DNA from: Pseudoalteromonas piratica
GTDB taxonomy: Bacteria > Pseudomonadota > Gammaproteobacteria > Enterobacterales > Alteromonadaceae
Direction of reading: 5' to 3'
NCBI RefSeq assembly: GCF_000788395.1
Contig: NZ_CP009888.1
Coordinates: 1,260,001-1,324,000, forward strand
Length of the DNA stretch: 64,000 nucleotides
In this document: positions 62,608 through 64,000 of the stretch, piece after piece
Layout: each line of letters starts with the position of its first letter
How positions within the stretch are numbered: the first letter of the stretch is position 1
The notes under the pieces: model-generated
Databases searched by the model: none
Told to the model about the DNA's origin: nothing
What the model saw: only the letters and a program-made list of their open reading frames with translations
Translations under genes and position numbers: made by a program

Positions 62608-62979
62608 ATGAAGTGGTTGCTCTTACTGTTAGTATTGCCTGTTAGCGTGTTCGCTAAACAATGTGGCAAAACCATGGATACATCGTTAGTTGGTGGTGGT
62701 TGTGTATGTCCAATTGGTAAAGATTGGCGCTATGGAAAATGTGTGAGCAATGGGCTACCTGAGTTTGCCATAGATGATGGTAAAGGTAGCTGGCGCTGTA
62801 TTGAAGGTTATGTAAAAAAAGCAGCGCGATGCGAAAAGTACATAGTGCCAATGGCTGATAGCAAGGTAATGAAAATTGCTGTGCTCGACTGTGATAGCGA
62901 ACGTAACTCGAGTAAAAATTGCAAGTTACCAACACAATTTCAAAAATACTTTTCGAACAAACAAAAAACGCAGCCGTAG
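62608..62979 (+). CDS. Cysteine-rich secreted protein
   Basis: A 123-residue protein with a signal peptide (MKWLLLLLVLPVSVFA). The mature part has eight cysteines (QCGKT, GGCVCP, KCVS, WRCIEG, ARCEKY, LDCDS, KNCKL), which can form four disulphides. No family is recognised. It has a GGAGAG ribosome-binding site and its stop codon lies in the loop of the following terminator. It is a compact single gene between two near-identical terminators. Confidence 0.78.
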   Translation: MKWLLLLLVLPVSVFAKQCGKTMDTSLVGGGCVCPIGKDWRYGKCVSNGLPEFAIDDGKGSWRCIEGYVKKAARCEKYIVPMADSKVMKIAVLDCDSERNSSKNCKLPTQFQKYFSNKQKTQP

Positions 62980-62988
62980 CTGCGTTTT
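62965..62988 (+). terminator. Intrinsic terminator overlapping the cysteine-rich gene stop
   Basis: AAAACGCAGC pairs with GCTGCGTTTT around CGTA; the TAG stop overlaps the loop and the right arm. Confidence 0.85.
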
Positions 62989-63004
62989 ATTATTAAGCTG
63001 AAAG

Positions 63005-63976
63005 TTAGTCGTTACTTTCTTTAGCTGATTTAGCAGTAGGTGCTTTTATTGTTTTTTTCGCTGCCGCTTTATCAAAAATTCCTAAGCGAATACGAATAAA
63101 GTGGAATATTTCACGCGGTACATCAATATCAACAGCGCTTTCTAACCCTTCAAAACCTGGCGATGAGTTGGCTTCGCAAATTTTAAAGTGTTCTTGATCG
63201 AATAATAAATCGATACCGGCAACATCTAAGCCTAATACATTAGCTGTTTGTGTTGCTAGCCACTCAATCTCTGGAGTGATTGGGTAAAGCTTGCCCACGC
63301 CGCCGGCACTTACATTGGCTTTAAAGTTTTCGCCATTTGAATTTCGTTCCATACACGCAATTGCGCGTCCACCTATGGTAAATACGCGTAAATCTCGACC
63401 ATGGCTGGCTTTTACAAACTGCTGAAGAATAATGTTTGCTTTTGGACTTGTTGCTTCGATCAGTTGCATTAAGTCATCAAATTCACCGGGTGATTTTGAT
63501 AAAAATACCCCGCTACCTTGTGAACCCGAAAGGGTTTTAACTACCACAGGAAAGCCAATTTGTTTTTCAACTAGTGCCACGTTTACCGGGAACTTAACTA
63601 GCATGGTATCGGGTGTTGGTAAGTTTTTCTCAGCTAAAATTTGTTGAGCAAATAATTTGTCTTTTACCACTTCAATAGAATGAGAGCTGTTTACGCAATA
63701 CACACCTAGTCGCTCTAAGTGACGAACAACAGCAAGGGTAAAGTACGTTGTACCAGCACCCATACGCGGCATTACAAAGTCAGGCAGCTTCTGACGCTCA
63801 CCATCGATTAATATACTTTTTTCATCATCACGGGTAACCGTAAGATCAAACTGATCAGGCGAGAAAACTTGAAGATCGATGTTTTCTTCTTTTGCGACTT
63901 CAACTAAGCGATTAACTTCATATGCTTCTTGTCGTAGTAGTAAGTCATTGTGTTTGTAAATTATCCAACCACGCAT
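63005..63976 (-). CDS. RimK family ATP-grasp glutamate ligase-like protein
   Basis: A 323-residue ATP-grasp protein of the RimK family, which ligates glutamate to amino groups. The N-terminal pre-ATP-grasp region (about 1-110) is followed by the ATP-grasp fold: VVKTLSGSQGSGVFL (glycine loop, about 146-160), LQQFVKASHGRDLRVFTIGG, AGIDLLFDQEHFKICEANSSPGFEG. The C-terminal extension (about 300-323) is Lys/Ala/Thr-rich and not part of the fold. Substrate (ribosomal protein S6 or other) cannot be told. Confidence 0.9.
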   Translation of the reverse strand: MRGWIIYKHNDLLLRQEAYEVNRLVEVAKEENIDLQVFSPDQFDLTVTRDDEKSILIDGERQKLPDFVMPRMGAGTTYFTLAVVRHLERLGVYCVNSSHSIEVVKDKLFAQQILAEKNLPTPDTMLVKFPVNVALVEKQIGFPVVVKTLSGSQGSGVFLSKSPGEFDDLMQLIEATSPKANIILQQFVKASHGRDLRVFTIGGRAIACMERNSNGENFKANVSAGGVGKLYPITPEIEWLATQTANVLGLDVAGIDLLFDQEHFKICEANSSPGFEGLESAVDIDVPREIFHFIRIRLGIFDKAAAKKTIKAPTAKSAKESND

Positions 63977-64000
63977 TAGTAATTACCTTCTAATTCATTT

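Noticed and set aside
1..64000. CRISPR array, tRNA, rRNA, prophage or integron
   Set aside because: No regularly spaced repeats, tRNA cloverleaf or integrase/transposase gene was seen by eye; weak tRNAs could escape manual reading.

Overview
The window is a stretch of chromosome from a marine gammaproteobacterium, most likely Pseudoalteromonas or a close relative in the Alteromonadales. The evidence is AT-rich coding DNA, several gene orders shared with Escherichia coli, an HPPK gene next to folB, and a complete 'proteobacterial dedicated sortase' locus of the kind known mainly from marine gammaproteobacteria. No rRNA, tRNA, prophage, transposase gene or CRISPR array was seen. The genus is inference; the gene families are mostly clear.

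Region 1 (1-20.3 kb) is a stretched version of the E. coli block tsaD-plsY-folB-bacA-cca-ygiM-ygiF. All these genes are present in the same order. The block has been opened to admit a second HPPK gene, a large beta-propeller sensor kinase, gspAB (helpers of type II secretion), a tandem pair of HD-GYP proteins (one intact, one degenerate), and the proline-degradation pair putA/putR.

Region 2 (20.3-30.7 kb) is central carbon metabolism: metK (with a perfect MetJ box), tkt, then epd-pgk-fba. The tkt-epd gap holds a coiled-coil protein, a ParD-like/methionine aminopeptidase operon with a perfect 15-bp palindromic operator, and a lipoprotein di-heme peroxidase. The epd-pgk-fba intervals contain strong RNA hairpins.

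Region 3 (30.7-37.4 kb) is a phosphate-starvation island: a choice-of-anchor I lipoprotein, a porin, phoB, phoR and a PstS-type binding protein. 11-bp-phased Pho-box repeats can be read upstream of three of the transcription units. A cluster of ten GATC sites in 235 bp precedes the porin.

Region 4 (37.4-49.3 kb) contains the conserved dksA-gluQ-pcnB-folK-panB-panC operon on the minus strand. Here pcnB appears to start at an AUU codon, as in E. coli. It is followed by sfsA, pepB, a 39-residue membrane peptide, a phosphoribosyltransferase, a Crp/Fnr regulator, ygjV and a periplasmic amidohydrolase.

Region 5 (49.3-58.1 kb) is the accessory part. A 310-bp MITE-like element with TA flanks ends on the stop codon of the sortase-system kinase. 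It is followed by the sortase locus itself: kinase, regulator, OmpA-like protein, VIT/vWA target and class GN sortase. Next comes an AT-rich serine-hydrolase gene bracketed by two inverted copies of a ~150-bp repeat.

Region 6 (58.1-64 kb) has an EamA transporter, proBA, an isoprenylcysteine-methyltransferase-like protein, a membrane-anchored glutaredoxin, a cysteine-rich secreted protein and a RimK-like ATP-grasp ligase.
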